Source: Treponema sp.
GTDB lineage: Bacteria > Spirochaetota > Spirochaetia > Treponematales > Treponemataceae
Assembly: GCA_017381365.1 (NCBI GenBank)
Contig: JAFOCI010000070.1
Coordinates: 1-64,000 of the forward strand
DNA: 64,000 nt
Direction of reading: 5' to 3'
Within the stretch, counting starts at the first letter, position 1. Each line of letters begins with the position of its first letter. The notes beneath the pieces were generated by a model, which had not been told where the DNA came from, did not search any database, and saw nothing but the letters and a program-made list of their open reading frames with translations. Below, in pieces: positions 16,446 to 25,066 of the stretch. A program made the translations under genes and the position numbers.

Positions 16446-17768
16446 ATGGATATATCATTGAAAGATAAAGTACCGCCTCATAATCTGGATGCGGAACAGG
16501 CTGTTCTTGGCGCGATTTTACTGGATTGGGATGCCATGTCTGATATCATAACTCGGTTACGTCCAGACAGATTTTACAGCCTCCAGAACCAGTTGATTTA
16601 TGAAGGGCTTCTTTCTCTTTTTAAGCAGAATGTCCGTGGTGATACTCTTACTGTCATTAATGAACTTACAAAATTAAATAAACTGGAACAGGCGGGTGGA
16701 GCTGCCTATATTGCAACTCTTACAGGTCTTGTTCCTTCCAGTGCAAACATTGATTATTACGTTGGCATTGTCTTAGAATGTGCTTCACGCAGAGATTTGA
16801 TCAAGCTTTCTGCGGAATTGCGCACTTTAGCCTTTGATGAAACGAATAATGCCAAAGACATCATGGAAAAGGCAAGCCAGAAGATTTTTGCGCTTACAAA
16901 TAATAGTGAATCTTCTAAAATTTGGACAATGCCACAAGTTGTAAATGAAACAGTTACCCTTATTGAACAGCGTTTCCAGAATAACAGTCAGCTTACAGGA
17001 ATCCCATCTGGAATTTCTAAGCTTGATTCCATGACAAGCGGATTTCAGAAATCGGAGCTTATTATTATTGGTGCCAGACCTTCTATTGGTAAAACTGCAT
17101 TTGCGCTTTCAATGATGCAGGAAATTGCTGTAGAAAAACATATTCCTTGCGGTTTCTTTTCTCTTGAAATGGGAAAACAGTCTATTGGTCAGCGTTTAAT
17201 TTCTCAGGTTTCTAAAGTTCCTAGTGGAAAACTCCGTAAAGGTATGCTTTCTATGCAGGATTTGCAGAAAATTCAGGATGCTGCAGGAAAATGTTACAGT
17301 TCACCTTTATGGATTTGTGATGTTCCTAACATGCCTTTGCTTGATATACGTGCCAGTGCCAGAAGAATGGTTGAAGATAATCACGTTCAGATTATTTTTA
17401 TTGATTACATTGGTCTCATTTCAGTTGAAAAGCCTAGTCCAAATACATGGGAAAATATTTCTGAAATTTCAAAATCCTTAAAAGCTCTTGCTCGTGAGCT
17501 TGATATTCCGATTGTTACTCTTTGTCAGGTTTCACGAGATGCAGAAGGAGAAGCTCCTAATCTTGCTCAGCTTCGTGGTTCTGGTTCCATTGAACAGGAT
17601 GCTGATGTTGTTCTGTTTCTTCATCGCGATAGAAAAATTTCTGATGAAAAAAATCCTGTGCAGGATGCAAAATGTATTGTTGCAAAGCAGCGAAATGGTG
17701 CTACCGGTGAAGTTGAAATGTATTTCTTTCCGGACTATACAAAATTTGAAAATAAGGTAGATGAATAA
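16446..17768 (+). CDS. dnaB: Replicative DNA helicase
   Basis: 440 residues. N-terminal domain starting PPHNLDAEQAVLGAILLD, linker, and a RecA-like motor with Walker A GARPSIGKTAFALS from residue 209, Walker B IIFIDYIGLI, and the C-terminal RGSGSIEQDADVVLFLHRD and AKQRNGATGEVE blocks. No intein. It unwinds DNA at the fork as a hexamer. The stop overlaps the start of the glycosyltransferase gene. Confidence 0.96.
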   Translation: MDISLKDKVPPHNLDAEQAVLGAILLDWDAMSDIITRLRPDRFYSLQNQLIYEGLLSLFKQNVRGDTLTVINELTKLNKLEQAGGAAYIATLTGLVPSSANIDYYVGIVLECASRRDLIKLSAELRTLAFDETNNAKDIMEKASQKIFALTNNSESSKIWTMPQVVNETVTLIEQRFQNNSQLTGIPSGISKLDSMTSGFQKSELIIIGARPSIGKTAFALSMMQEIAVEKHIPCGFFSLEMGKQSIGQRLISQVSKVPSGKLRKGMLSMQDLQKIQDAAGKCYSSPLWICDVPNMPLLDIRASARRMVEDNHVQIIFIDYIGLISVEKPSPNTWENISEISKSLKALARELDIPIVTLCQVSRDAEGEAPNLAQLRGSGSIEQDADVVLFLHRDRKISDEKNPVQDAKCIVAKQRNGATGEVEMYFFPDYTKFENKVDE

Positions 17769-18996
17769 CATGAAAAAATTGTATTCACTTTTTGAAAAAA
17801 CATTTGGTTTTATTTATCATCCTGTTGTGCGTTTCTATAGATTCAACGGATATAAACCAAAAGATTTTTTGAGTTTTGTCAGATATTATGTTTTTGGAGC
17901 AAAGTGCAGTTCTGATGAAAAAAAATATTTGTATCTGGATGTAACTTATCTTTCAAAATGTGAACGGTTTGCTGGAATCTGCCGTGTTGTTTCTAAAATT
18001 CAAGAATTTCTTCCTGTTGTTCAGAATGAATATGAAATTGTTCCTGTTACAGGTAAACAGTTTCTTGGGTTTTATGAGCTTAATACTAAAAAAATCGTTG
18101 TTCCTTCTGAAAATGACGTATTTTTATCTGCGGAAGTAACTCAGGGAATCGCAGATTCTAATAACCGTTTTTTTAGAAAGATTCAGAAAAGAGGATGTAA
18201 ACTGGTTTTCTTCCTTCATGATTTGATACCTGTTCTTTTTCCTGAATTTAACGGTTCAATGAAATTTTACAAATATTACGAAAAATATCTTGCCCAGCTT
18301 GCCAAAGCTGATGGAGTCATCTGCAATTCTAATTCTGTATTAAAAGATTTTAAAAAATATATTGATGAGAAAAAAATAAAGACAAATAAAAATCTAAAAA
18401 TGTCATATACTCATCTTGGAGTTGATTTTAAACCTGTTGATTTTACAGAGAATGTAAGGGATTCTGAGACAATCGGTTTCCTTATGGTGAGTACGGTTGA
18501 AGTTCGCAAAATGTATGATCTTGCGGTTCAGGCGTTTGATATTTTATGGAAAAAACAGTTGAATGTTACACTTTCAATTGTAGGAAAATACGGCTGGAAA
18601 GCTGAAAAAGCTAAGGCTTTAATTGAAAATAATGAACAGCTTGGAAAAAAGCTTTTCTGGTACAATCAGGGAATAAGTGACAAAGAACTTGCTGAACAGT
18701 ATCAGAAGTGCGATTGTGTAATTTTTGCCTCCAGAACAGAGGGTTTTGGTCTTGCCCTTATAGAAGCCGCAATTTATAAAAAGCCTTTGATTATCCGTGA
18801 TATTCCGATTTTCCGTGAAGTTGCTCAGGATAATGCTTTCTATTTTGAAGGAAATTCTCCTGAAAATCTGGCTGAAAAAATAGAAGAATGGATTTCTTTG
18901 TATAAAGCTGGAAATTATCCAAAATCTGGTGGAATCAAATATATTTCATGGCAGGAAAGTGTCTTGAATATATTCAATTTTATAGAAGATTTATAG
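17761..18996 (+). CDS. Family GT4-type glycosyltransferase
   Basis: 411 residues. The C-terminal GT-B domain carries FLMVSTVEVRKMYDLAVQAF, the phosphate-binding SIVGKYGW segment and the EX7E motif in EGFGLALIEAAIYKKP. The N-terminal half (residues 45-220) has FFLHDLIPVLFPEF and ADGVICNSNSVLKDF, typical of retaining glycosyltransferase group 1. Overlaps the dnaB stop by 8 bases; an alternative ATG 9 bases downstream (17770) is equally possible. It opens the envelope-glycan block with the ABC exporter and GT2 gene. Confidence 0.85.
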   Translation: MNNMKKLYSLFEKTFGFIYHPVVRFYRFNGYKPKDFLSFVRYYVFGAKCSSDEKKYLYLDVTYLSKCERFAGICRVVSKIQEFLPVVQNEYEIVPVTGKQFLGFYELNTKKIVVPSENDVFLSAEVTQGIADSNNRFFRKIQKRGCKLVFFLHDLIPVLFPEFNGSMKFYKYYEKYLAQLAKADGVICNSNSVLKDFKKYIDEKKIKTNKNLKMSYTHLGVDFKPVDFTENVRDSETIGFLMVSTVEVRKMYDLAVQAFDILWKKQLNVTLSIVGKYGWKAEKAKALIENNEQLGKKLFWYNQGISDKELAEQYQKCDCVIFASRTEGFGLALIEAAIYKKPLIIRDIPIFREVAQDNAFYFEGNSPENLAEKIEEWISLYKAGNYPKSGGIKYISWQESVLNIFNFIEDL

Positions 18997-19072
18997 TTTT
19001 TTGTTTTTAATTTGTTTTTTTTCAATAAATGTGGTTTTTTTGAAAAAAATGTTTTAGAATATAGGTCTTATT

Positions 19073-20818
19073 ATGAAGTCATTTTTTAAGATATTTACGA
19101 TTTTAACTCCAAAACAAATGCGTTTTGCAGCTGGTTTAATAGTTTTGATGTTAGTTTGTGCCTTTATGGAAGCAGTAGGAATTGGTCTTCTTTATCCGCT
19201 TATTGCTGTTATTAACAGTCCTGCTGTTGTAGAAAAAGTTCCTAAACTTTCTTTGTTGCTGGAAAAATTAGGAATAAAAACTCATAGAGATTTAATTTTG
19301 TATTTTTCTGTTTTGATTGTGATTTTTTATATTATAAAAAATGCTCTTATTCTTTTTCAGAATAAAATTCAGATTAAGTTTTCTACAACAAATCAGAAAG
19401 ATTATTGTAAACGACTATATGCCTATTACATGAATAAGCCTTATTTATATCATGTAAATACAAACATTTCCATAATAGCAAGAAATATTACTACAGGTGC
19501 TAGTATTGTGTTTTCAGATATTCTCATAAATACATTGGGAATAATTACGGAAATTATTACAATTTTTATTATCTGGATTTTGATAATGATTATGGACTGG
19601 TTTCTCGCAGTTGTGATTGCATTTATTTTAGGTCCAGTAATTATTCTCATTCTTAATCATTTCAGGCATATTGTTGTAAGAGAAGGACAGATTCAGAATA
19701 AATATACTGCTGAAATTGGAAAATGGGTTAATCAGGGATTTTTCTCTTTAAAAGAAACAAAAGTTATGCAGACAGAAGCATATTTTACCGATCAATTTGC
19801 ATTAAGCTATGAAAAATTTGCTAACAGTTTAGCAAAGTTTTTGTTTGCTAATAAAATCCCTAAGACCGTAATTGAAATGTTATGTATAGGTGGCATTATT
19901 GTACTTGTTGCGGTAAAAATTTTCATGAATGTTGATCCAAAATCATTGATACCAACGTTAGGAGTTCTGGCTCTTGCTGCGGTACGATTAATGCCAAGTA
20001 TCAATAAAATTGTCGGTCTTTATAATACAAATAAATTTAAGATGCCTCTTTTTGAAGAAATTTACACTGATCTCATTGCCGTAAAGAAAAATAAAGATAA
20101 AGACGAACGAAAAATCTATGATAAGGCAAAAGAAAATCTTATCTTTAATGAAAATATTTCTGTGAAGGATTTATCATTCCATTATCCTTCTAAGGAAGAG
20201 CTAGTATTAAATAAAGTTGCTTTTGAAATTCCGAAAGGTGGATTTGTTGGTATTGTAGGACCATCTGGTGCCGGTAAAACTACTTTTGTTGACATTCTTC
20301 TTGGTTTGTTGCCACCTGTTGAAAGAAGTATCTATGTTGATGGTGTTGATATCTATTCCAATCTTTCTGGTTGGCTTAATAACGTTTCATATGTCCCTCA
20401 AACAATATATTTGATTGACGGAACAATCAAGGAAAATATAGCTTTTGGTGTTCCTGCTGATTGTGTAGATGATGAAAAAATCAAGAAAGTTATTGAAATG
20501 GCTGAGTTAAAAGATTTTGTTGATGCTCTTCCCGATAAAGAAAATACAAATGTTGGTGATCGTGGTGCCCGTCTTTCTGGTGGCCAGAGACAGCGAATTG
20601 GTATTGCAAGGGCGTTGTATCAGGATCCTACTGTTCTTGTACTTGACGAAGCAACTTCTGCTCTTGACAATGAGACAGAAAAGAGTATTACAGAAACAAT
20701 CTTAAAGTTAAAAGGTTCAATAACCATCATTGCAATTGCACATAGGCTTTCAACACTTGAAAATTGTGATTTTAAGATTAAATTTGATAAAGGTGTTGCA
20801 ACTATCGAAACAAGATAG
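19073..20818 (+). CDS. ABC-type flippase/exporter, fused permease-ATPase (MsbA/PglK-like)
   Basis: 581 residues. Six-helix transmembrane domain (about residues 15-320) and an ATPase domain with Walker A GPSGAGKTT at 396-404, signature LSGGQRQR at 501-508, Walker B TVLVLDEATSALD and switch His in AIAHRLSTL. Type IV half-exporter that works as a dimer. Its placement between two glycosyltransferases suggests flipping of a lipid-linked saccharide (as PglK does) rather than drug export. Confidence 0.85.
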   Translation: MKSFFKIFTILTPKQMRFAAGLIVLMLVCAFMEAVGIGLLYPLIAVINSPAVVEKVPKLSLLLEKLGIKTHRDLILYFSVLIVIFYIIKNALILFQNKIQIKFSTTNQKDYCKRLYAYYMNKPYLYHVNTNISIIARNITTGASIVFSDILINTLGIITEIITIFIIWILIMIMDWFLAVVIAFILGPVIILILNHFRHIVVREGQIQNKYTAEIGKWVNQGFFSLKETKVMQTEAYFTDQFALSYEKFANSLAKFLFANKIPKTVIEMLCIGGIIVLVAVKIFMNVDPKSLIPTLGVLALAAVRLMPSINKIVGLYNTNKFKMPLFEEIYTDLIAVKKNKDKDERKIYDKAKENLIFNENISVKDLSFHYPSKEELVLNKVAFEIPKGGFVGIVGPSGAGKTTFVDILLGLLPPVERSIYVDGVDIYSNLSGWLNNVSYVPQTIYLIDGTIKENIAFGVPADCVDDEKIKKVIEMAELKDFVDALPDKENTNVGDRGARLSGGQRQRIGIARALYQDPTVLVLDEATSALDNETEKSITETILKLKGSITIIAIAHRLSTLENCDFKIKFDKGVATIETR

Positions 20819-20845
20819 ATTTTAATTTTTTTGTGGAGTGTTATT

Positions 20846-21799
20846 GTGAATCCATTAGTTTCTATTCTTATGCCAACTTATAATCATGAACGGTTTATTA
20901 AACAGGCAATTGAGTCTGCATTAAGTCAAAAATGTGATTATAGTTATGAATTATTGATTAATGATGATTGCTCCACGGATAATACTCTTAAAATTGCAAA
21001 AGAATATGAGGAACGGTACCCAGATAAAATTAAGGTGTTTACCCATGAAAAAAATCAGGGTTTATTAAAAAGCTACAAGTATCTTTTGCAGCAGGCTCAG
21101 GGGAAGTATATTGCCGTTTTAGAAAGCGATGATGTCTGGTCTAATGAAAACAAGCTTCAAATTCAGATTTCATTTCTTGAAGAACATGACGATTACGGTT
21201 TAGTTTGCAGTGATTACTATACAATCGATGAAAATGGTGTAAAACAGTCAGATGTTATCAAGGATTTTGATAAAAATCAAAATGATGAATGGTATGATGC
21301 ACTTATGGGTTTTGCATCCATTGGTGCATTAACTATCATTTTTCGAAAATCTGAATATGATAAATATTGTAACATTGATGATTTTATTAATTTGAAATTT
21401 CAGACATTTGATAGAGGAGTGTGGCTTTCAATCGCAAAGCATTGCAAATGTCATTATTTTCATGAACAACTTGCTGCTTATCGTGTTATTTCTTCTTCAA
21501 TCAGTAATTCTGGAAATTTTGAAAAGGCTTACAGTTTTGCAAAATCAGTAATGGATATTCACGAGTATGTAATTTCAAAATACGGTTTAGGAAAAATTTC
21601 TAGAAAAGAATTTGATCAGAAAAAAATAATCTGGTACGTAAATCTCTGCATTACTCATAGAAATTTCGGTGAATTTAAAAAGCTTTCCAGACAGCTTCAT
21701 GTCACTAATATAAAATATTTTGCTATGAAATATTTTACCAGATTGTGGTGGCTGCAGTATACTTTGCGGAATCCGCAGCCAAAGCATCTGTCTAATTAG
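20846..21799 (+). CDS. Family 2 glycosyltransferase
   Basis: 317 residues from a GTG at 20846, chosen because GGAG lies 7 bases upstream and the product then begins directly with the GT-A strand (NPLVSILMPTYNHERFI); a TTG 15 bases earlier is the alternative. It has the NDDCSTDNTL loop and the DXD-like ESDDVW motif at about residue 95. Inverting GT2 enzymes use nucleotide sugars at the cytoplasmic face. The C-terminal third is helical without clear membrane spans. It ends 4 bases before the convergent Wzi-like gene. Confidence 0.85.
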   Translation: MNPLVSILMPTYNHERFIKQAIESALSQKCDYSYELLINDDCSTDNTLKIAKEYEERYPDKIKVFTHEKNQGLLKSYKYLLQQAQGKYIAVLESDDVWSNENKLQIQISFLEEHDDYGLVCSDYYTIDENGVKQSDVIKDFDKNQNDEWYDALMGFASIGALTIIFRKSEYDKYCNIDDFINLKFQTFDRGVWLSIAKHCKCHYFHEQLAAYRVISSSISNSGNFEKAYSFAKSVMDIHEYVISKYGLGKISRKEFDQKKIIWYVNLCITHRNFGEFKKLSRQLHVTNIKYFAMKYFTRLWWLQYTLRNPQPKHLSN

Positions 21800-21803
21800 T
21801 TTT

Positions 21804-23567
21804 TTAGAAAAAGTTGTATTTTGCTCCAAAACTCAACTGGAGATTTCTTTTTTCTCTTCCCTGATAATATCTCCAGTTGTATATTTCAACCCAATCAAAG
21901 CCAGCATTTATGTTAAGCGCTTTTGTTACAAAAATATTTGTAGAAATTCCAAAGTCGTAATATGATTCGTAGTTTTGATAATATGCTGCCTGAAATTTAC
22001 TTCCTTTTTCTGCGGCAGTATATACTGCCTGACTTAAAATTATATTGTTGTTTGGGCAATATCTGTGAAAGTGGAAAGATGTAGAGCCTTTTGGATAATA
22101 AACTTTATATTCGATGAACTGGCTGTTTCCAAAATAGCCAGAACCTGCACCTAATATTTGACCTCGGTTAGTGTAACCTTGAGATACAGCTCCATGAGAA
22201 TAATAGCCTAGATATGGAAACTGCAGTTGATAATCCTGACTCATTTCAAAATTATTAATTTCGATTATGAGTTGACTATGCAAATCCAGTTCTTTTTTTA
22301 ATTTTGGGAAAAGCTTGTTTATCGGAAGAGGAATATATTGTTTTACGCCAACAGTATAAATACCTGTATGGAACGGTTCTGTTTTTTTATTTTGAGAAAA
22401 ATCATCAAAACCATATTCTCCATATATTTCAAAACCGATTTTTTGAAATATCCAGTCAGCATAAAGAGATACCTTTTGATCTTCATCATTTCCGGAGTCA
22501 GTACCATTATCGTTATTTATAAGAAAAAGTTTTCCCAGAAATTTAAAATTAGAAGTTTTCCATGAAGTCATATAAATTCTGTTGGCACCAATTGAAAGAC
22601 CTGGAATAAACGATGGTGCGTAGCTGACAGAAAGACCATGAATCATACGTTTATCATTATCAGAATCATCATCAAAATAATCAGATTCGTATAAAGTTCC
22701 TGTCCAAAGACGACCTTCTATATCTCCTAAATACCACTTAAGACCTGGAATTCGTAATTGAGTTCTGCGTAAACCAATATCAAATTTTGGATAGGAACCA
22801 GAATTATTGCTTCCCAGCATAGGATTTAGCATTGCAGGTCCAATCCACGGTTTTTGAGTACCAAAACCAAGAGTAAAGTTCTTAAAAGTTAGACGGATTT
22901 CTGAATCTCCCCAATCAAAGGTTTTTACATGACCGTCACCGAAACGTTGAACAAGATCAATGTTTCCACCTGCATAATTGAGTATATCGTAATCAGTTCC
23001 ATAAATTTCTTTGTTTATAAAAGAACGCTTGTTGCACCAGGAATAATTGTCTACATCACCAATTGTGTCAAATTCTTTGTTCTGAGAAAAGCTGAATTCT
23101 GGCTTAAGCGTAAGTTCTAGAATAGATGCCTGAAAGCGAATTCCTGTTGTTAATTTTAAATTGTATCCTTTGCCCTGCCATAATGCTCCGTCATTCTGGC
23201 CAAAGGGTGTTTCTGAGTTAATGCTGTTATACCATTCTAATCCGTACAATTTGAATGCCAGTCTTTTAGAACCATTGATGGATTTTTTCACACCAAGCAA
23301 ATTGTTTTTCCAGGGAGCAATTATTTTTTTTGATTTTTCAGGAATTGAAATTTCTTCGAAATCTTCTTCGTCTTCATCTGAAATGAATTGTTCTGTATAA
23401 ATCCATTCACTGTCGCTTAAAGTTCTGTACCCAAGTGTTGGTCGTTTTACTGTTCCCTTTAATGAGAGGAAATCATAATAATTTTCTTCAATTGATTTTA
23501 AAGCTTCCTGTGAAAATAAGAAAGATGCGCTGATAATAATAAGTAGTGCAAAAATAAATCTCTTCAT
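21804..23567 (-). CDS. Capsule assembly Wzi-like outer-membrane protein
   Basis: 587 residues with a signal peptide (MKRFIFALLIIISASFLFSQ). The body alternates amphipathic strands rich in aromatic residues and ends LQLSFGAKYNFF, a beta-barrel terminus with a final Phe. Segments such as WYLGDIEGRLWTGTLYESDYF and VSYAPSFIPGLSIGANRIY resemble the Wzi capsule-assembly family, whose barrels help anchor polysaccharide at the cell surface. Assignment is by pattern recognition; a generic porin is the alternative. It converges with the GT2 gene. Confidence 0.62.
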   Translation of the reverse strand: MKRFIFALLIIISASFLFSQEALKSIEENYYDFLSLKGTVKRPTLGYRTLSDSEWIYTEQFISDEDEEDFEEISIPEKSKKIIAPWKNNLLGVKKSINGSKRLAFKLYGLEWYNSINSETPFGQNDGALWQGKGYNLKLTTGIRFQASILELTLKPEFSFSQNKEFDTIGDVDNYSWCNKRSFINKEIYGTDYDILNYAGGNIDLVQRFGDGHVKTFDWGDSEIRLTFKNFTLGFGTQKPWIGPAMLNPMLGSNNSGSYPKFDIGLRRTQLRIPGLKWYLGDIEGRLWTGTLYESDYFDDDSDNDKRMIHGLSVSYAPSFIPGLSIGANRIYMTSWKTSNFKFLGKLFLINNDNGTDSGNDEDQKVSLYADWIFQKIGFEIYGEYGFDDFSQNKKTEPFHTGIYTVGVKQYIPLPINKLFPKLKKELDLHSQLIIEINNFEMSQDYQLQFPYLGYYSHGAVSQGYTNRGQILGAGSGYFGNSQFIEYKVYYPKGSTSFHFHRYCPNNNIILSQAVYTAAEKGSKFQAAYYQNYESYYDFGISTNIFVTKALNINAGFDWVEIYNWRYYQGREKRNLQLSFGAKYNFF

Positions 23568-23620
23568 GATTTTTAATTATATATTTTTTGAGGATTTGTG
23601 TCATCAATGTCATTAAAATA

Positions 23621-23651
23621 AAAAAAAAGCGAACCAAAACTGGTTCGCTTT
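23621..23651 (-). terminator. Strong intrinsic terminator after tRNA-Gly
   Basis: Perfect 11-bp stem AAAGCGAACCA/TGGTTCGCTTT (23626-23636 with 23641-23651), 4-base loop, followed on the minus strand by a T-run. It begins 3 bases after the tRNA 3' end. Confidence 0.9.
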
Positions 23652-23653
23652 AG

Positions 23654-23726
23654 AGCGGCAGAAGGGAGTCGAACCCTCGTCATCAGCTTGGAAGGCTGAG
23701 ATAATGAGCCGTTATATGACTGCCGC
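23654..23726 (-). tRNA. tRNA-Gly (anticodon UCC)
   Basis: 73 bases, minus strand. Acceptor stem GCGGCAG/CTGCCGC, anticodon stem-loop TCAGC-CTTCCAA-GCTGA giving anticodon TCC, T-arm GAGGG-TTCGACT-CCCTT. The unusual D-arm (CATATAACGGCTCATTATC) matches the pattern of bacterial tRNA-Gly(UCC). Discriminator U; CCA is not encoded. A strong terminator follows at once. Confidence 0.95.
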
Positions 23727-23798
23727 GTGTTGATGTTTATAATATACAAAATTACGAAAAAAAGGTCAATAGTAATTTTAATTTTTTTTTAATTTTTT

Positions 23799-24686
23799 TT
23801 ATACGCTGTAACTTGGATCCAAAGCCTTTAATTCGTTAAAAGTATCAATTTCTGTGAAATCGTCAAAGCTGCATTCCCGTACGCTCAGGTTGAATTCTGT
23901 TTTGCATACATCAAGAGGAACACTGTCCCAGTATTTTTCTTTTCCGCCTGGCATTTCATAAACTTTCTGAATGCAATCCGCAAGCTTTCGGCCGTCTTCC
24001 TCTGTCCAGTATGAGATACCTACCATTCTGTAGGCATTAAATCCTCCAACACTTACACCAGTAATTCTTCCCTTGTTTACAAAAAGACACCAGTCATCAG
24101 TTCTTTCGCATTTAACACCGCAATAATTGGAATGATACTGATACTTTGTAATTAATTTTGGATTTTTTATGATGAGGTCTGCTTCGCAGATATAAGAATT
24201 TCCAAAATTGTAGCGGGCACACATTGCAGAACTTATGTTGTTGGCTTCATTATATGCAGGGTTTTCTATGAACTTGATGTTTGGATATTTATACAGAAGC
24301 TGGTCGAACTGTTCGCTTAGATAACCTCGTACAATATAAATTTCCTGAATTCCTGCGTGATTAGCCGCGTCAAGCATAGAATCAATAATACGTTCGCCGT
24401 GAACCCTTACAAGAGGTTTTGGTGTGTTCAATGTAATTGGAACTAGTCGGGTACCAAAGCCAGCTGCTATAAAAATGATTCGTTTAACCCTAAATGGCTC
24501 AAGTGCATCTAAACCTGCACTAGTGATGTGTCCAGATTCCATAAAACCTTTTTCTTCCAGCAGTGACAACGTGGAATTTACTGTTCCGATTGAATAACCG
24601 GTAAGTCTGGCTAGTGCCCGTTGAGTTGGTATTTTTTGTGATGATTCTATATTTGAAAGGATATCAAATTCTTTTTCCTGAAGCAT
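23799..24686 (-). CDS. Winged-helix / LicC-like nucleotidyltransferase fusion
   Basis: 295 residues. Residues 1-68 form a winged helix-turn-helix of MarR/GntR-like pattern (PTQRALARLTGYSIGTVNST then LSLLEEKGFMES). From about residue 70 comes a nucleotidyltransferase with FIAAGFGTRLVPITLNTPKP, IYIVRGYLSEQFDQL and CEADLI, closest in look to LicC/PntC cytidylyltransferases that activate phosphocholine or AEP. It is divergent from aepX and likely adds or senses a small head group. The predicted promoter places the transcript start at or next to the ATG, and its -35 (TTGAAC) is one of a set of TTGAACA sites between the two genes, suggesting autoregulation. Confidence 0.78.
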   Translation of the reverse strand: MLQEKEFDILSNIESSQKIPTQRALARLTGYSIGTVNSTLSLLEEKGFMESGHITSAGLDALEPFRVKRIIFIAAGFGTRLVPITLNTPKPLVRVHGERIIDSMLDAANHAGIQEIYIVRGYLSEQFDQLLYKYPNIKFIENPAYNEANNISSAMCARYNFGNSYICEADLIIKNPKLITKYQYHSNYCGVKCERTDDWCLFVNKGRITGVSVGGFNAYRMVGISYWTEEDGRKLADCIQKVYEMPGGKEKYWDSVPLDVCKTEFNLSVRECSFDDFTEIDTFNELKALDPSYSV

Positions 24687-24692
24687 TTAATA

Positions 24693-24721
24693 ATTATAGA
24701 AAATAGATTTGTTATGTTCAA
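24693..24721 (-). promoter_or_regulatory. Promoter of the winged-helix/LicC-like gene
   Basis: Minus strand: -35 TTGAAC (24716-24721), 17-base spacer, -10 TATAAT (24693-24698). The expected start, 6-7 bases on, falls at or next to the ATG at 24686, implying a leaderless or near-leaderless message. The -35 is itself a TTGAACA half-site. Confidence 0.55.
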
Positions 24722-24878
24722 TAACGTGTTTTTTTTAGTTTTTTGAACAGCTGTTTTGAATAAAAATAAAAGAAATTGTTCAAAAAATGTCTAAAATTTG
24801 TAATTTATACAAAAAAAATAAGATTTTTTAGCAAAATTTGTTCAAATTTTATAAAAAATTATAAAATTTGAACAAATT
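24713..24878. promoter_or_regulatory. Candidate operator array: TTGAACA half-sites and 20-bp palindrome
   Basis: A perfect inverted repeat with 20-bp arms occupies 24835-24854 and 24859-24878, 4-base spacer; each arm contains TTTGAACA/TGTTCAAA. A second inverted pair, TTTTTTGAACA (24739-24749) and TGTTCAAAAAA (24777-24787), has 11-bp arms. A fifth half-site covers the -35 of the LicC-like gene. Together the sites span the divergent region between that gene and aepX and abut the predicted aepX promoter. Binding by the adjacent winged-helix domain is inferred. Confidence 0.6.
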
Positions 24879-24882
24879 GCTA

Positions 24883-24912
24883 TTTACAAGCTGTTATATA
24901 ATTTGTTATAAA
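24883..24912 (+). promoter_or_regulatory. Probable promoter of the phosphonate operon
   Basis: TTTACA (24883-24888), 18-base spacer, TATAAA (24907-24912), starting 5 bases after the palindrome arm. An overlapping TATAAT lies at 24896-24901. The transcript would carry a structured leader of about 150 bases before aepX. Confidence 0.45.
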
Positions 24913-24923
24913 ATACTTGTATT

Positions 24924-25020
24924 GCCCTTTGAAGGGGCGTTACGGGGAAACAAACTTGTTTGTGTCCCCGTTTGAAGGGGTAGGCCGCAACGTAGTGGGG
25001 ACGAGGGGAAGGCTTTCCCC
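24924..25020. repeat. GC-rich hairpin repeat upstream of aepX (copy 1)
   Basis: Three consecutive hairpins: GCCC-TT/AAGGGGC (24924-24938), CGGGGAAACAAAC/GTTTGTGTCCCCG (24943-24955 with 24958-24970, one mismatch), and GGGGAA-ggct-TTCCCC (25005-25020) followed by TTTGTATTTTA. The same ending (AAGGCTTTCCC then T-rich) and an AAAACTTGTTTT hairpin occur at 27640-27725, and a related GGGGTAG...GAGGGG...CCCCTTTTG block precedes the gene starting at 60808. It is in frame with aepX, which creates a spurious N-terminal extension. Confidence 0.65.
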
Positions 25021-25066
25021 TTTGTATTTTAGAAAAAGAAAATTATTATTACTATGGGAGAAAAAA

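Noticed and set aside
24917-25066. A 50-residue N-terminal extension of the PEP mutase fusion.
   Set aside because: It reads through the GC-rich repeat, has no ribosome-binding site, and the product from 25067 begins exactly at the cytidylyltransferase fold.
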